A stretch of DNA of 64,000 nucleotides. Origin: Chloromonas sp. AAM2 (Eukaryota; Chlorophyta; Chlorophyceae; Chlamydomonadales; Chlamydomonadaceae). Each line of letters begins with the position of its first letter. Within the stretch, counting starts at the first letter, position 1. Below the pieces are notes generated by a model. It was not told where the DNA came from. It made no database searches and was given only the letters and a program-made list of their open reading frames with translations. A program made the translations under genes and the position numbers. Of this stretch, positions 11,401-23,197 are shown piece after piece. The DNA lies in assembly GCA_004335635.1 (NCBI GenBank), contig QAXH01005222.1, forward strand, positions 1 through 64,000, written 5' to 3'.

Positions 11401-13992
11401 TGTAGCCTTTGACGCAGGGCGCGACCTGCATGGCACAGTACAATCCGCTGTGATGCCCAGTCATCGCACAGATACAGCAGCTCGCGCTGCGCTGGGAGTT
11501 CACACACTTGCACATCTATCGTCCTGCTTTCCAGCAGGCAACGTACTATAATCCCTGCACATAAGGCGCGACCTACATGGCGACTTACATGGCGCATCTG
11601 GACTGTGTCAAAGCCAACCTCGCCATCGTGACGCACAGTCCTGGTTGTCTATCGCACTGACGATTGCTTTAGAACCAACAGCAGGTCTGTCGTCCGGATT
11701 CTTGATATGTTGCAGGCGTCAGCCGGTGGTTCGGAGCCATCGGACGCCGTTCGTGCAGTCAATGCGCTGCTCACGCAGCTCGACGCGCTCAAGCGGTTTC
11801 CCAACGTGATGGTGCTCACCACCTCCAACATCACCACGGCCATTGATGTGGCCTTCGTCGACCGCGCGGACATCAAGGTAAGCTGACGAGTCGCATTTCG
11901 CACGTTAAACGCGTGGGGTGCGAGGAGGCTGTTAAACGCGACAAAGGGGCAGAGCCGTCGACACTGCTGCATGCCTCACAAAGAACAGCCGGAAACTATG
12001 ACTGTTCAAACAATGTTTGCCTGCCTGTGTTCGCATGTGGGATATGCAGGCTTACATTGGTCCGCCCACATTGGCTGCCCGATACGAAATGCTGCGCACC
12101 TCACTCCAGGAGCTGGCCAGAGCAGGGGTGGTGCACGGTGAGTTCAGATAGTTGATGATTGGTTATAACTGGACCCTGTTGCGAGATTCTCGGGGAGCCA
12201 CGAACCACAGCATCATAGGCCTGATCCTCGGCGTTGACACCATCGGCACAGCACAACAATAGCCCACAACGACACACACACAACTTGCAATCTGTTTGCA
12301 CAGGCATGCCACTTATAGCGGTTATCACTTATGTTTGCCTCCGCGTTTTCAGTTTGAAATTTTGATCAAAAATGGTCAGGTCCTTGTTGGTGTGTGGGGC
12401 ACTCTCAGCTCACGCGGTTCGGCGTAGTGCTGCAATTGTACGAAGTATAGCGCGAGCCGCGCGTGTTTGTGCTCATTCTCTGCCATTCTCGAGATCCGTT
12501 TTCACATGCAAGTGCCAGTCCTTGGCAAACAGCGATATCTCTACAGCCTGCACCTACGCGTGCGCTAGCGCCATCGTGCAACTGTGCATATAGTAGCACA
12601 TTGCATGCCTGCGGCAGCTACAGGGTCCTGCTCACCTCAAACCATGCGTGCAATGTTCCGACGGATTTGAACGACATCGCTTTTGTGACTGTTTGAGCAT
12701 GTGCTTCAGTGTGTTTCTGTTGGCTTTCGCGCCCTGAGGTGCGTTGCATGGGCTGATCAAATACCCAAGGGACTAGCGCTTTGAGCTAAATCCCAACCTT
12801 ACGGCCGTGTCTCCAAGAGTTTCAAGCGCCCGACACGTTGTAGGCAATGTATGTCCGTACAGCTACTTAGATCTCGTTGAATTGTCGTTGGTGTGGCAGC
12901 ATTCCCAGTAACCCCGTTGCAAAAATTGCAAAAGTTGCAAAAATTCTCTGTTGCAAAAGAGGCAAACATAATGCTTGCCACTGCGGCTTCAATGTTGCTG
13001 CATGCACGTTTTACAGGCAGGAAAGTCCGCAGCTGGAGCTCGTGGCTTGCTAAGATACACATCATCATCATCATCATTACATGGCTTTTCATGGTTCAAC
13101 CCACGGTGCTGCAGCTAGACACAATATCTCTCNNNNNNNNNNNNNNNNNNNNNNNNNNNNNNNNNNNNNNNNNNNNNNNNNNNNNNNNNNNNNNNNNNNN
13201 NNNNNNNNNNNNNNNNNNNNNNNNNNNNNNNNNNNNNNNNNNNNNNNNNNNNNNNNNNNNNNNNNNNNNNNNNNNNNNCTGAGCCTGTGTGTTCTGAGCA
13301 GGGCACTAATGGCAGGTTGATGAGTTCTGGCGTAGAGGTCAGCATTACACAACATTACACAGAGTCATGCAGAAACAGGCCTGACGCTGAGACCAGCATA
13401 GAGTTCATTGTGTGTGCGAGTGTGTTGTGCAGGTGAAGAGCTGTGGCCGTACAGCAAACTCAACTCGCTGGTGTCCGGCCTGGTACCTGAGCCAGGCAAA
13501 CCTGCGATGCCCCTTCAGGTAGGCCTTGGCTTTCGCTTGCAGTCATGGTTGTGGTTCTACGCGAGGTGCCAATGAACACTTGGCTGCATTGGAGACTTGC
13601 AGTTGTTGCTAGACACAGACACGTCAAACTTAGGACGGAGTACCAATCAACTGGCTGTGCGTGTGTGTCGTGTTTGCCCACAGGCCGGACACGTACCTCA
13701 CCTCGTACCCTCATTAATAGACACCCTACCACTACCCAACGGGGCACAGCTACTGCTATCGCAAAAGCCAGAGCCAGAGGATGGCGATGCTTTGCTGCTC
13801 TGCGGTCGTCTGTTACTCGCTGCCGTTGACTGTGATGGACTCAGCGGCCGCGCACTGCGGAAATTGCCATTCCTGGCGCATGCCCTGCACACAAACTTGC
13901 CGTTGCCATGCCCGGCTGCTAGGTACATCGGTGCAATGCGAGCCGCTGCAGTAACCGAGCAGGCTGAGAGAGGCGGTATGAACAAAGGCTGA
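8443..13992 (+). CDS. PCH2: Pachytene checkpoint protein 2 (TRIP13-type AAA+ ATPase)
   Basis: PCH2/TRIP13 is the hexameric AAA+ ATPase that remodels HORMA-domain proteins (HOP1/ASY1 in meiosis, MAD2 in the spindle checkpoint). Thirteen exons: 8443-8506, 8648-8711, 8809-8940, 9232-9285, 9583-9747, 10150-10239, 10535-10624, 11061-11136, 11269-11370, 11716-11877, 12050-12137, 13433-13518, 13684-13992, about 493 residues (Arabidopsis type about 470). Visible motifs are Walker [10 protein letters not shown] (about 196-204), [15 protein letters not shown], Walker [11 protein letters not shown] with D269/E270, sensor LTTSN, VDRADIK with the arginine finger, and the C-terminal [15 protein letters not shown]. 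Start ATG 8443 gives a family-like N-terminus (ELIAIVVEVRLKD). Least certain are the 9232-9285 exon and the 9583 acceptor (9612 is the alternative). An assembly gap lies in the intron after 12137. Confidence 0.95.
13133..13278. other. Assembly gap (146 N)
   Basis: A run of undetermined bases inside the PCH2 intron between the exons ending at 12137 and starting at 13433. The flanking phases agree across it, so no PCH2 exon is required within the gap. Confidence 1.
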
Positions 13993-14726
13993 AGTCTTGG
14001 TGGAAAGCGCCTTGCGCATGGCCTCCAAGCAGGCACACATGACCTATCAGCACCTGGCGCTTTTGTTACAGCTGTTGGCAACAAAGCAGCAACGGCATGT
14101 ACGGTAACAGGAGCAGTGGTAAAGGATACAGTGTGATTCCAGCCATGCATCAGAGATGGCGATTCTGCATGTTGGTTGCTCATGGAAATGCTATGCCCAA
14201 AAGTCGTATGTATAGGCTGGATGCGCACGAAAGCTCATATGGGGGCCCAGCCCCAATACGCCTGAATGTGGGCACAGTCACCTGTTCAAACAGCGTGTCC
14301 AAGTGCCACAAGAAAAACCACTGGTAACTGTCAGAGCTATATAACCTCCGCCTCCCGAGTATGTCGGCAAAGCCAATAGACTGGCAACACAACAGACAAC
14401 ACAAGTGCAAGTGGTGCTGTAGCTGCCGGTGTGCTGGTGAATAAAATGACGATTCAAGTCCTAGTACAGCTGCACACAAGCGATTCGGCACAAAGACCAA
14501 AATACAGACCTTTAGGCGGTAGCAGGCAAACATTGCAAAGGCCATACCGTGAGTCAGATTGCCGTATGAGTATGATGCCGGCACAACAGTCGTCCAGATG
14601 ACGAAATGGTTGCCTCATCATTGCGATGAGAGCTTGCCTCCCAGCCACAGCAGATCAAACATGTTTTGCACATGAGCTGTCATCAGAGAACTGAATGCAG
14701 CTCTCCTCTTAGTCATGTGCAACAAC
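13993..14726. other. Convergent intergenic region between PCH2 and the SWIB gene
   Basis: About 730 bp shared by the 3' untranslated regions of two tail-to-tail genes. No further gene is supported. The open frames here are short and lack splice or family evidence. Confidence 0.6.
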
Positions 14727-17724
14727 TCACTCCTTCTTGAGGATGTGCTTGGCAAGGGCTTTCTGTATACCAAAGGCGGCAAAGGAAGAGACGCCCAGCA
14801 AGTTCTTCAGCCTTTCATCACAAAGGATGTTCCTGCAAACAACACCAGAGGGCATGGCACATGAACTCGGCACTGCTGCACATACAATGCCCCACATTTA
14901 GTCTGCCTCGCCTTTTCTTAGATTTATGTGCAGCCTGGCTGCTATGCCTCAAGACTGGTACACCGTATGACATTTTTCAATATCTTGGCCTGCATCAGGA
15001 GCCTGAACTCTTCCACTATCAATACTCATCCCGCATCTTGATTCTTGCGAAATTTCCTGAAGTTATTCTTGAAGTTATTCTCGCATCTTGAAGCTTTTCA
15101 CTGTCTACTGGACCTGGCCTGCTTCTCATATGCAACACACCCTGATCTAAGTAAGGCTGTGCAACCGCTCTGCTCCCACCTTTTATCCTTGGGGTCTTGA
15201 AGTCCGTTTTCTTTGAAGTACGCCCAGAAACGCTTGGTGAGCTCCCCTCTGGTGATAGGTTCACTGCTGCCTAGGAACTCCCCTAGCTCCTCGCTGATGC
15301 GCACCGGCGCATACATGCCGCTCTGCTGCTTTGGAGCACCGCCGTTGTCCTTCTGCACTTGCAAGGAAATCGCAATCAAGGGCCTGACGAGCGGAAAGCA
15401 TTGAGCAACTGGGCTGACAAAACGACGACAGTGTTGTTGGCAGTCAACGCTGGCAAAATATTTATCGGCCAGCATCAGGGTAAAGGACAATCCGAGTGAG
15501 CGCCAGGCTCAAGTTGACAAAACAAAAACACACCCCCAACCCCACACCCCCACCCACACACGAGCCTGTACGAAGGATCGAGTGCAGTGAGCAGCGCATT
15601 CGTATGTTGAGTGCCACAGGTGGGCAGGTCCACATTCACGTTTTCTTGGATTGGTCCGCTTAATGATCAGGCCACCCCGCACACCTGGGCTTGTGATCAT
15701 AACATAGCCTCTCGTCTTTGCGCTCGTTAGTCATGTCTAGGAGTCATGCACTGTGTGTGCGAGACAAGTATTCAGGTCCTTACCTTGGCCTTCTTGGCTG
15801 TCTTGGCTTTCTTGGCCTTCGGCTTCTCGTCTTCATCATCGTCATCGTCCTCTTCATCCCCCTCGTCGCTCTGCATCACAGAAGCAATGTTGCAAGTGCA
15901 CTCAATGTCAAGCCACCAACTGTGCAAACATCACGATATGACTGGTAGACTGAATTGTAGTACTAGCTCAGCTTGCTGAATCTCACACACCACGTACGTA
16001 CACACCCTCATACAACTGCTTCAAAGACCAAAATCCATGCCTGAGAGTGATGTCCACTTTCAAGCACATGGCAAGGATTACGTGTCGGACCAAAAGTGAG
16101 TTATAGGTCGGCAAAAATAAGTGAGCCTGCCACCTGGTTCAAACGGTATGCTTTTACCATTCCAACCGCCTTGCAGCAGGCATGCAAGAGGCGAATCCTG
16201 TGCCTTCACCTCTTCCTTCTTAGGCCTCTTCGGCGGTGGCTTGGCCTTGGGCTTAGGCTTGGCCTTAGGCTTCTCCCCCTCTTCCTCGTCTACTTCCTCA
16301 TCGTCCTCTTCCTCATCTTCATCACTATCGGCCATCGAATTCTTAACATCTGCAGCCATGCAGTCACAGTGGTACCAGTGGATGCCCTAGACAGTCCACA
16401 GCAATCATTCATCCCGAGCAAGCAGAACTCTATCTACTGGTTTCACGACCACTGCATACACACAGACCTTTGTCAGGAACAAAATCTGGTGCTTCAACAA
16501 AGCAAACACAGCTGTTGAAACAAATCCTCCTCAGGCACACTGCTCAGTCTATGTTCGCGAAACGCCAGAACAACATCAAGCAGTTTTGGCCCTTACCTTT
16601 TCCTGACTTAACGTGTTTGCTAAGCTGCTTGTTCATAGAGAACATGTCGATTGGGCCCGTGAAGAGGGTCTTCAACTTGTCGTCCAAGATAATCTTGCGC
16701 TTGTTCTTGGGGTTCTGAGCACACAGCAGCATGCAACCCACAAGACGCTGCTTGATTCCCCAATGCCTGGCGTGTGTACATGTCTGAAAGTAAAACAGCC
16801 ATATGATGCATAACACACGGAATGCAGTTCAAACAAGAGCTATGGTGGTGACACTTGAATGTACAGATTAGCCTACCATCACGCACACTAATGCGCAAAG
16901 GCAGTGTGGTGCGCACTTGACACTTACCTGCAGGTTGTGTTCCTTGATGTACTCCCAGAGCTTTGCCACTACTTGTGATCTAGTCATTGTCTCAACTCCC
17001 AAAAAGGCTTGCAAGGCAGGAGACAACATCGAGTTGCCGCCCCAACCACCGCTTGCCTTCCTCCTGGTGGGAAAAACAAAAGCAGAAATAGTATGAGAAA
17101 GTGTGTGTGTATGCTGCTGCAGAACGTCCATGCAAGCTGCCGTGCCAGGGACCAATGGTCTGCCACTTGGCAGGTGAATAATCACACCATGTGCTGAGCA
17201 CGTCATGCCCAAGTAGAAGCACTGGTGGCATGCAAGATGTAGATCAGCTTACTTCTTCTTGGCTGCCGGAGCTTCCTCTGCCTCCTCTGCTGTGGCGTCC
17301 TCTCCTGCCGCATCTCCTTCGTCTGCCTGAGTTTCAGCCAGAAACGCCTCAACCTGCAGCAAGAGATGCAATGCATACTTGCACATGTGCAATGAGGTGT
17401 TGGTCAGGCCCATAGGTACACTGTCTACACTTACGCATTGCCGCAGAACCTGCTTCCTCGGCGTCAGGTCACATCCTAGCTTGGCCTCCAGCTGCTTGCG
17501 CAGTTGCTTTTCTGCGCATGCAGCGGACATCGGCAGGCGGTCGCAAATGTTGAAAGTGAACATGTGCCTTGGCATGCACGACAGCCAGGTTGGTACAAAC
17601 CTGATGTTGTTTGAAGGTCTGCAGTCTTGAGCAGCTCGAGCATCTGCTCTTTCAGCGCTTCGTCGCTGACATCGCCCACCGTATCCACCACGGCTACTGC
17701 TTCCGGCGCTGGTGTCTCGGCCAT
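14727..17724 (-). CDS. DEK_C and double SWIB/MDM2 domain protein
   Basis: Nine minus-strand exons in perfect phase: 17724-17601, 17511-17435, 17353-17253, 17063-16928, 16714-16597, 16349-16210, 15870-15784, 15352-15180, 14832-14727, giving 353 residues. Domains in order are a DEK_C-type helical domain (about 19-75, with LKTADLQTTSEKQLRKQLEA), an Ala/Glu-rich spacer, SWIB 1 (about 105-185, LWEYIKEHNLQNPKNKR), a long acidic then Lys/Pro-rich linker (about 190-265, runs of D/E followed by KAKPKPKAK), and SWIB 2 (about 268-353, FWAYFKENGLQDPKDKR to KHILKKE). This layout matches UAF30/TRI1-like nuclear proteins of plants and yeast, which bind chromatin or the rDNA promoter. Nuclear function is inference. 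Head-to-head with the gankyrin-like gene. Confidence 0.93.
16078..16140 (-). repeat. Short copy of dispersed repeat family A
   Basis: A 60-bp stretch with the core agttataggtcggcaaaa, in a SWIB-gene intron. It matches one end of the larger copies at 18493-19160 and 22360-23056 and lies in the same orientation as the latter. Confidence 0.8.
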
Positions 17725-17967
17725 CGCACAGTTGCTGTGTATGACCAGGTGCGTAAATGGCTACAGCATCAAGTGCAATGCTGCACTGCGTGGCACGAAA
17801 CGACGTGCGTTGCAAGGCCGTTTCTCATGGCATCACATGAGTCATTTGCAAATTCAACACAGATTGGCCACAGGTCATGCGTAGAGGAAAGGATCATCAG
17901 CTTCTCAGTAATATCTGCTTGGCCCGCAGCCTTCATCGTTGCCTGATCCTGCGTCCTCGCCCATTAA
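17725..17967. promoter_or_regulatory. Divergent promoter, SWIB gene / gankyrin-like gene
   Basis: Only 243 bp separate the two start codons, so the core promoters and 5' untranslated regions of both genes must lie or overlap here. No TATA box or known motif is obvious. Confidence 0.7.
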
Positions 17968-20900
17968 ATGGATGCAGCTGTAGAGCAGGCTCGACTTGGC
18001 AAGCTTGAATACTTCCAGTCTCTCAACCTTCAGGAGCTATCTAGGTTACAAGGATCCAAGGACGAGGACGGGAGGTGCCTGCTGCATGCTGCTGCTGCAA
18101 GCGGCAACCTGCAGCTGTGTCAGTTTTTGTATACAGACGGTGGCAAGGCGGGCATCAATCAGCAAGATGACGAGGTATGAGGAAAAAAAGGACTGTACGT
18201 TTGTTTGTTTGTTTGTTTGTTTGTTTGTTTGTTTGTTTGTGCGCCCGCCAGCAAGTCAAAAGTGTGCATTCATGCATTAATGATGTCCCTTCCATGTCCC
18301 TTCCATGTCCCTGCGTGCGCCACATCCACAGGGCTGGGCTCCCCTGCACACCGCTGTGAGCTGTGGGCATCAGCCAGTGGTTGAGTTCCTTATCGAGTGT
18401 GGTGCGGATGTCAACCTGTGCAACAGCGGGGGACGAACACCGTTACACTATGCGGTGGGTCTTCATAACAAACCTGAAGAAAACCTCAAACCAGGGGGTA
18501 GGCACTCTTATTTTATCCAACCCACACCTCACTTTTGGCCAGAGAGGGCCACCCATCCCCAACAGCCAATATATGGGTCCATTCTAGAGTTTGGATATGC
18601 CATTGTGTTCAGTTTCATGAGAGCTTTCCACCGCATCATTAAAAGTTCAGGTTTATTTCAGTTTCCAGATCACAGTTTCTGGCGGTTACCGGTCGTATTT
18701 GGCCCGCCTGTCGGTTACCAGCCGTCCCCGAGTTGAGTATGCCATTGTGCTCGGTTTCATTAAAGCTGTCCAAGGCAGTATTAATAACAAAGGACTTGAG
18801 GTTTAAGACAGCTTTCAGGTTCAGAGTCCGTTGCTGGTCCTGAGCACCCCTGCCCTTTACCGGCGGTCTCCGGACCCTGCATGGGTTTCCAGACCCATCT
18901 GAATATGCCATTGTGTAGCTCTCAACGAGCGCGGCACAATAGCATGTTCGGGTATCGTTTCTGACTCATGGATGGCCTGCACAGCGATTTTCCCGTGAGG
19001 CCTCATATTTCCTTTTTCACCCCTGACCCACCCACAGACCCCCCTGTTCCTGACCAGCTCACAATGGCCCCAGAACTTGAATGTAAGCTCCTTGAAGTGT
19101 GCCTAGGCCATTGCCGTAAAGAAACTGGGCTCAACCCGGTATAGGTCGACAGATAATCTTGTGCCTACCCCCTGCCTCAAATCCAAAATCAAAGAACCTT
19201 ATGCCAATCTGTGGGCCTTTGACAATCTTAACAGCGCGACAATCATAACTGGTGGTGGCGGGTGGGCGTGCTTCTAAACCCTATGTCATGGCCATGGGGG
19301 ACAGACACAGCTTTTGCAGCAGAACAACTGCAGGTTCCTGGAAGGGAGAGTACTATCATTTGGCGGGTATTGTTACGTGGCGAGCGGGTGTATGAACAAT
19401 GTGTCACCAGATGCGATTGTTCATCTAAGCCGTCACTTAGCGAAGAATCGGCATTCGTCTCGACTCAGGAGTGGCCGGGCTGGGCCGCCAGCTGATGAGT
19501 TGACTCCATCAATACCGCAGTCTCATTCAATTTGCAACAATTGTTCGTAACGCGTTTACGAAATTGAACTTTGCACTTTTGAGCTTTGGGTATCTCCGAA
19601 CTTGATGTCAAACGCACAGCTTTTTGGGTGAAAGTGTTTCTGTTATTCCCTTCCACCGATGATCACACAAACAACATTATAAAGCACAACGATCTGGATG
19701 TCAACCTGCTAGTTTGAGAAGCCAAAAACAAATCACTTTTAAGAAATCAAGTGCTTCAGAATTTAGATGAGACTGCAATACAATGTGGAACATTTTGTAC
19801 ATGTTCTGTACATGTTCTGTACATGTTCTGCACATGTTCTGCACATGCTCTGCACATGCTCTGCACATGCTCTGCACATGCTCTGCACATGCTCTGCACA
19901 TGTTCTGTACATGTTCTGTTCACCCTGGAAGCTGTTCGCCATGATTCTTCAAAGTTCCTGAAGCCTGGGATGTGTAAAGAAAAGGGGCAAATAATGAGAA
20001 TGCCATATTCAGTCGTTGACCAACTAGAGCTTGCCTGAGCAAGGGGGTCAAAACTTCATACATGGAGGTCAGTGCATGGGGGTTGGATCGACATGGGAGC
20101 CCGCTCTTGAATGGGGCTGAGAGGGGTCACTGTTCCGCATCATCCCCAGTACTTGTATGCATTTGTGTCTCAAAGTGCCTTGTACCCCAGGGTGTGAACT
20201 GCACACAGTCAAGCTTACTCTGCTGATGCAGTTGCCAGGCACGTGCCATCACCCATGCAGGCCAGTAAGGGCTACGCCGAGCTAGTCAGGACTCTGATCA
20301 AGCACGGCGGGAAGGTGAACGCGCTTGACATGACCAAAAGCACACCCCTGCACCGGGCAGCCTCGGCAGGCAAGTGCGCTCTGTGTACTGATTGGATGAG
20401 TGGATTAATGTTTGGATAGCAGAATGTCTTGCTGACGGTAGTGTATGAATCTCACATCCCTCATTATGTCACAGATGTGTCTGGCATGTGCCCACTGGTT
20501 GCACAGATCTATTTCAAGAAACTATATGACTGATTACTTATATGACTGACTTGGTGGTCATTCAGTACAGGTGGCTATGATCAGGTTGACGCCAGGGTCA
20601 TATGTCTGGGCTTGGCCTTGACTAGCAAACGCTCTCTCCCTTTCTGGCCTGAAGAGTGCATGTAGTTGGCTTCCTGACGTCTTTGCTTGGGACCAAGTTA
20701 GCACTCAAGTGGTTACGCAGTGTGATAGGTGCACGTGTGTGCAGGCAAGCATGAGGCGGTGCGAGCCCTGCTCGAGTCCGGCAGGGCTCAGCTCGAGGGC
20801 GAGGACGGGGAGGGGAACACCCCCCTGCTGCTCGCGGTGTTGGGGGGAAGCAGCAACCTGGCGCAGTACCTGGCGCAACAGGGGGCGGAGCTGGAGGTGG

Positions 20901-21225
20901 GTCTTGCAATAGTGTCTGTGTTGCATTGGCAGGGTTATATCTGGGCAGATATAGCGAAGGAAATACCGTACTGCTCCAAACCAGCAGTACGGTGGCGTCA
21001 AATGTTTTTTGGGGTAGGGGGAGTCATGCGGATAGGAAAGCAAAGATGTAATTGGAAATTGAAAAATGTCGATGACCGTAGTAGCATCATAGGAAGGGCG
21101 ACGGCTTTCTTTGTGTCGCTGTGCAGGCACGTAATAAGGCTGGTGAGACGCCCCTGTCCCTGGCTGGAGACCTGGCACCCGCTTTGAGAGCAGCGGCAGG
21201 GGCAGGAGCCATGGAGGAGGACTAA
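17968..21225 (+). CDS. PSMD10: Gankyrin-like ankyrin-repeat protein (26S proteasome assembly chaperone)
   Basis: Five exons: 17968-18174, 18332-18454, 20261-20369, 20745-20896, 21127-21225, giving 229 residues (human PSMD10 is 226). Ankyrin signatures appear in series: GRCLLHAAAASG, GWAPLHTAVSCG, GRTPLHYAASKG, STPLHRAASAGKHEAV, GNTPLLLAVLGG and GETPLSLAG, with an acidic C-terminus (MEED). Gankyrin binds the Rpt3 ATPase and acts as a chaperone of the 19S base; the length and uninterrupted repeat register support that family over other ankyrin proteins. The exon ending at 20369 uses a GC donor (GGCAG|GCAAGT); no GT donor keeps the frame. The 1.8-kb second intron carries repeat family A and an 11-bp tandem array. 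Confidence 0.9.
18199..18241. repeat. (TTTG)n microsatellite
   Basis: About ten copies of gttt/tttg in the first intron of the gankyrin-like gene, just after its donor site. Confidence 0.95.
18493..19160 (+). mobile_element. Dispersed repeat family A, copy 1 (in gankyrin intron)
   Basis: About 670 bp that is diverged but clearly homologous, in inverted orientation, to 22360-23056. Shared landmarks in order are a tgccgacctataact-like end, an internal sub-repeat containing atgccattgtgctc plus gtttcatgaaagc, the phrase ctgaccagctcaca and an end near ataggtcgacag. No long reading frame is present. It is probably a non-autonomous mobile element or an old relic. Confidence 0.75.
19797..19919. repeat. 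11-bp tandem repeat
   Basis: About eleven copies of ctctgcacatg / ttctgtacatg in the gankyrin-like gene's second intron. The repeat is nearly palindromic (tgtaca, tgcaca), and both strands give open Cys/His frames that are artefacts. Confidence 0.95.
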
Positions 21226-21446
21226 TTTGGAACCACATGTGCCCAGTTCCTGAACTTCAAGCCATTCTTTCTGCTAGCTGCAATCATTGAGAGTCGGTGT
21301 GGTTGTCTTTGCACAATTGCAACTGTCTGTTCATGTCCAAACGAAAATGTTTTCGGGAATCCAAGTAGCTGGGATTCAATTCTGGGATGGGATACCAGCA
21401 TTGACAACCTTTCGTCCAGTTGGGGCCTTGCCAATGCCAGGGGTAC

Positions 21447-21451
21447 TGTAA
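21447..21451 (+). terminator. Candidate TGTAA poly(A) signal, gankyrin-like gene
   Basis: TGTAA, the usual green-algal polyadenylation signal, occurs 222 nt after the stop codon. The assignment rests on position and motif only. Confidence 0.5.
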
Positions 21452-22359
21452 ACATTGTTGAGTGCAGCGGCCACAAACAAGCAGGGGCAATCTACAAGTC
21501 TGCTGTGGTATATTGAAGGATTGGTAGTTCTCCTTACAGATGAGGGATCAGCTCTGGTGTGTGACAGCATGTCTGATCAGATGCTGGCGACACAAGGAAC
21601 GTGATGATGATAGTACGGGGAACATAGGGAACGTAACTCAGATGCTTCAAGGTTGATGACTAACAATCAGTTATGCCATGCAACATTGGCCAGTGGCCTG
21701 GTGCAACGTGCCTGGTTAAGCATTACCTCAGGAATACCGTAATCTTGAAGTACGCTGAGTATCTGTCTGGACCAGGGAAGCCGTCAAAGGACTTGGAATG
21801 CGATGTGAGAAAAGAAAAAGGACAAAAAAGTGCGAAAGGGCAGGCCAAGAAACGTGAGGACATGCAGGCAGTAACCAGGCGGGCAAGAGGCATGGGAGGC
21901 CATGAGCGCTACCCGAGGTACGTGCAGTACTAGTTGACCGCTTGTCTTGCCGCACTTTCCACGTGTCAGTCCGGTAATTGTACCAGCTACAACTGACGAC
22001 CTCTTGATTGTGCCAGACATTCTGCCCACAGTCGGAAGGCATGCATCCAGGCAATGGAAAGAACGGTGCACGAACATGTTTACAATGACATATGCCTAGC
22101 ATATCATCTGATGCTCGCCGCAACCTTATGGCAGTCAAGTAGGCACCACTCAAGCGTAAAACATGTTGGCAATTTGGTTTCATGCTGTGTGAGCAGCGCT
22201 GATCGCCGAGTCCTGGCAAGCATGCCTCGATCAAATGCACTCTATATCTCTTCAATGCAGTGTCTGCTCACAAAACACAGAGATCACCAGATCAACCTCA
22301 GTTAGCAAACACAGTGACTGTCGTGTCCAATGAATGAATGAATAAATGCAGGGGGGCTG

Positions 22360-23056
22360 CACTTCCGTAGCTGTCGACCTATTACAGGAGTAGGCCAGTT
22401 TTCTCACGGCAATGGCTTAGGTACTCTCCAGGGAGCTTACGTTCAAATTCTGAGGCCGTTCTGAGCTGGTCAGGGACAGGGGGGTGGGCGGGTCAGGGGT
22501 GTTTACTAAGCCTCACGGGGAAATCGTTTTACAGGCCAACGATAAGTAGGAATCAAGATCTGAACAGTCCATCGTGACGAGCGCACCGAGAGCTGCACAA
22601 TGACATACTCAAAAGAATCTGGAAACCCATGCCGGGTCCGAAAACGGTCTAACACCGGCAGGGGTGCTCAGGACCGGCAAAGGACTCTAACCCTGGGGAA
22701 CTGACTCAAACCTGAACAGTTCTTTGTTTTCAAGAGTGCATTGGAAAGCTTTCATGAAACTGAGCACAGTGGCATACCCAACCTGGGGACGACCGGTAAC
22801 CGACAGGCACGCCCAGAAACGGCTGGTAACCGACAGGGACTGTGACCCTAGAAACTGAGTCAAACATGAAAAGTTTTTTGTTTCCAATAGTGCACGGGAA
22901 AGCTCTCATGAAACTGAGCACAATGGCATACTCAAAGTCTGTCATGGACTGTACATAGGCTTTTTGGTGTGGGGTGGGGGGGGTGGGGGGTCTGGACCCC
23001 AGCTCTGACCAAAATAGAGTTATAGGTCGGCAAAAGAAAGAGTGCAGGCCCCCTGA
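22360..23056 (-). mobile_element. Dispersed repeat family A, copy 2
   Basis: An inverted counterpart of 18493-19160, in the gap between the gankyrin-like and LRR genes. It contains two internal sub-repeats, around 22745-22790 and 22895-22940. The region 21452-22359 to its left holds no supported gene. Confidence 0.75.
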
Positions 23057-23197
23057 ATAAATGAATCAATTCTATCAGCAAGGTCGTAATCCTCCATCTT
23101 TAGTCTCCTGCGACTTCTGATTGATGAACCGGTGTCCCGTAGGTGCGGTGACAGGCGTGCAGTACCACTAGGTGCGGTGACAGGCGTGCAGTACCAC

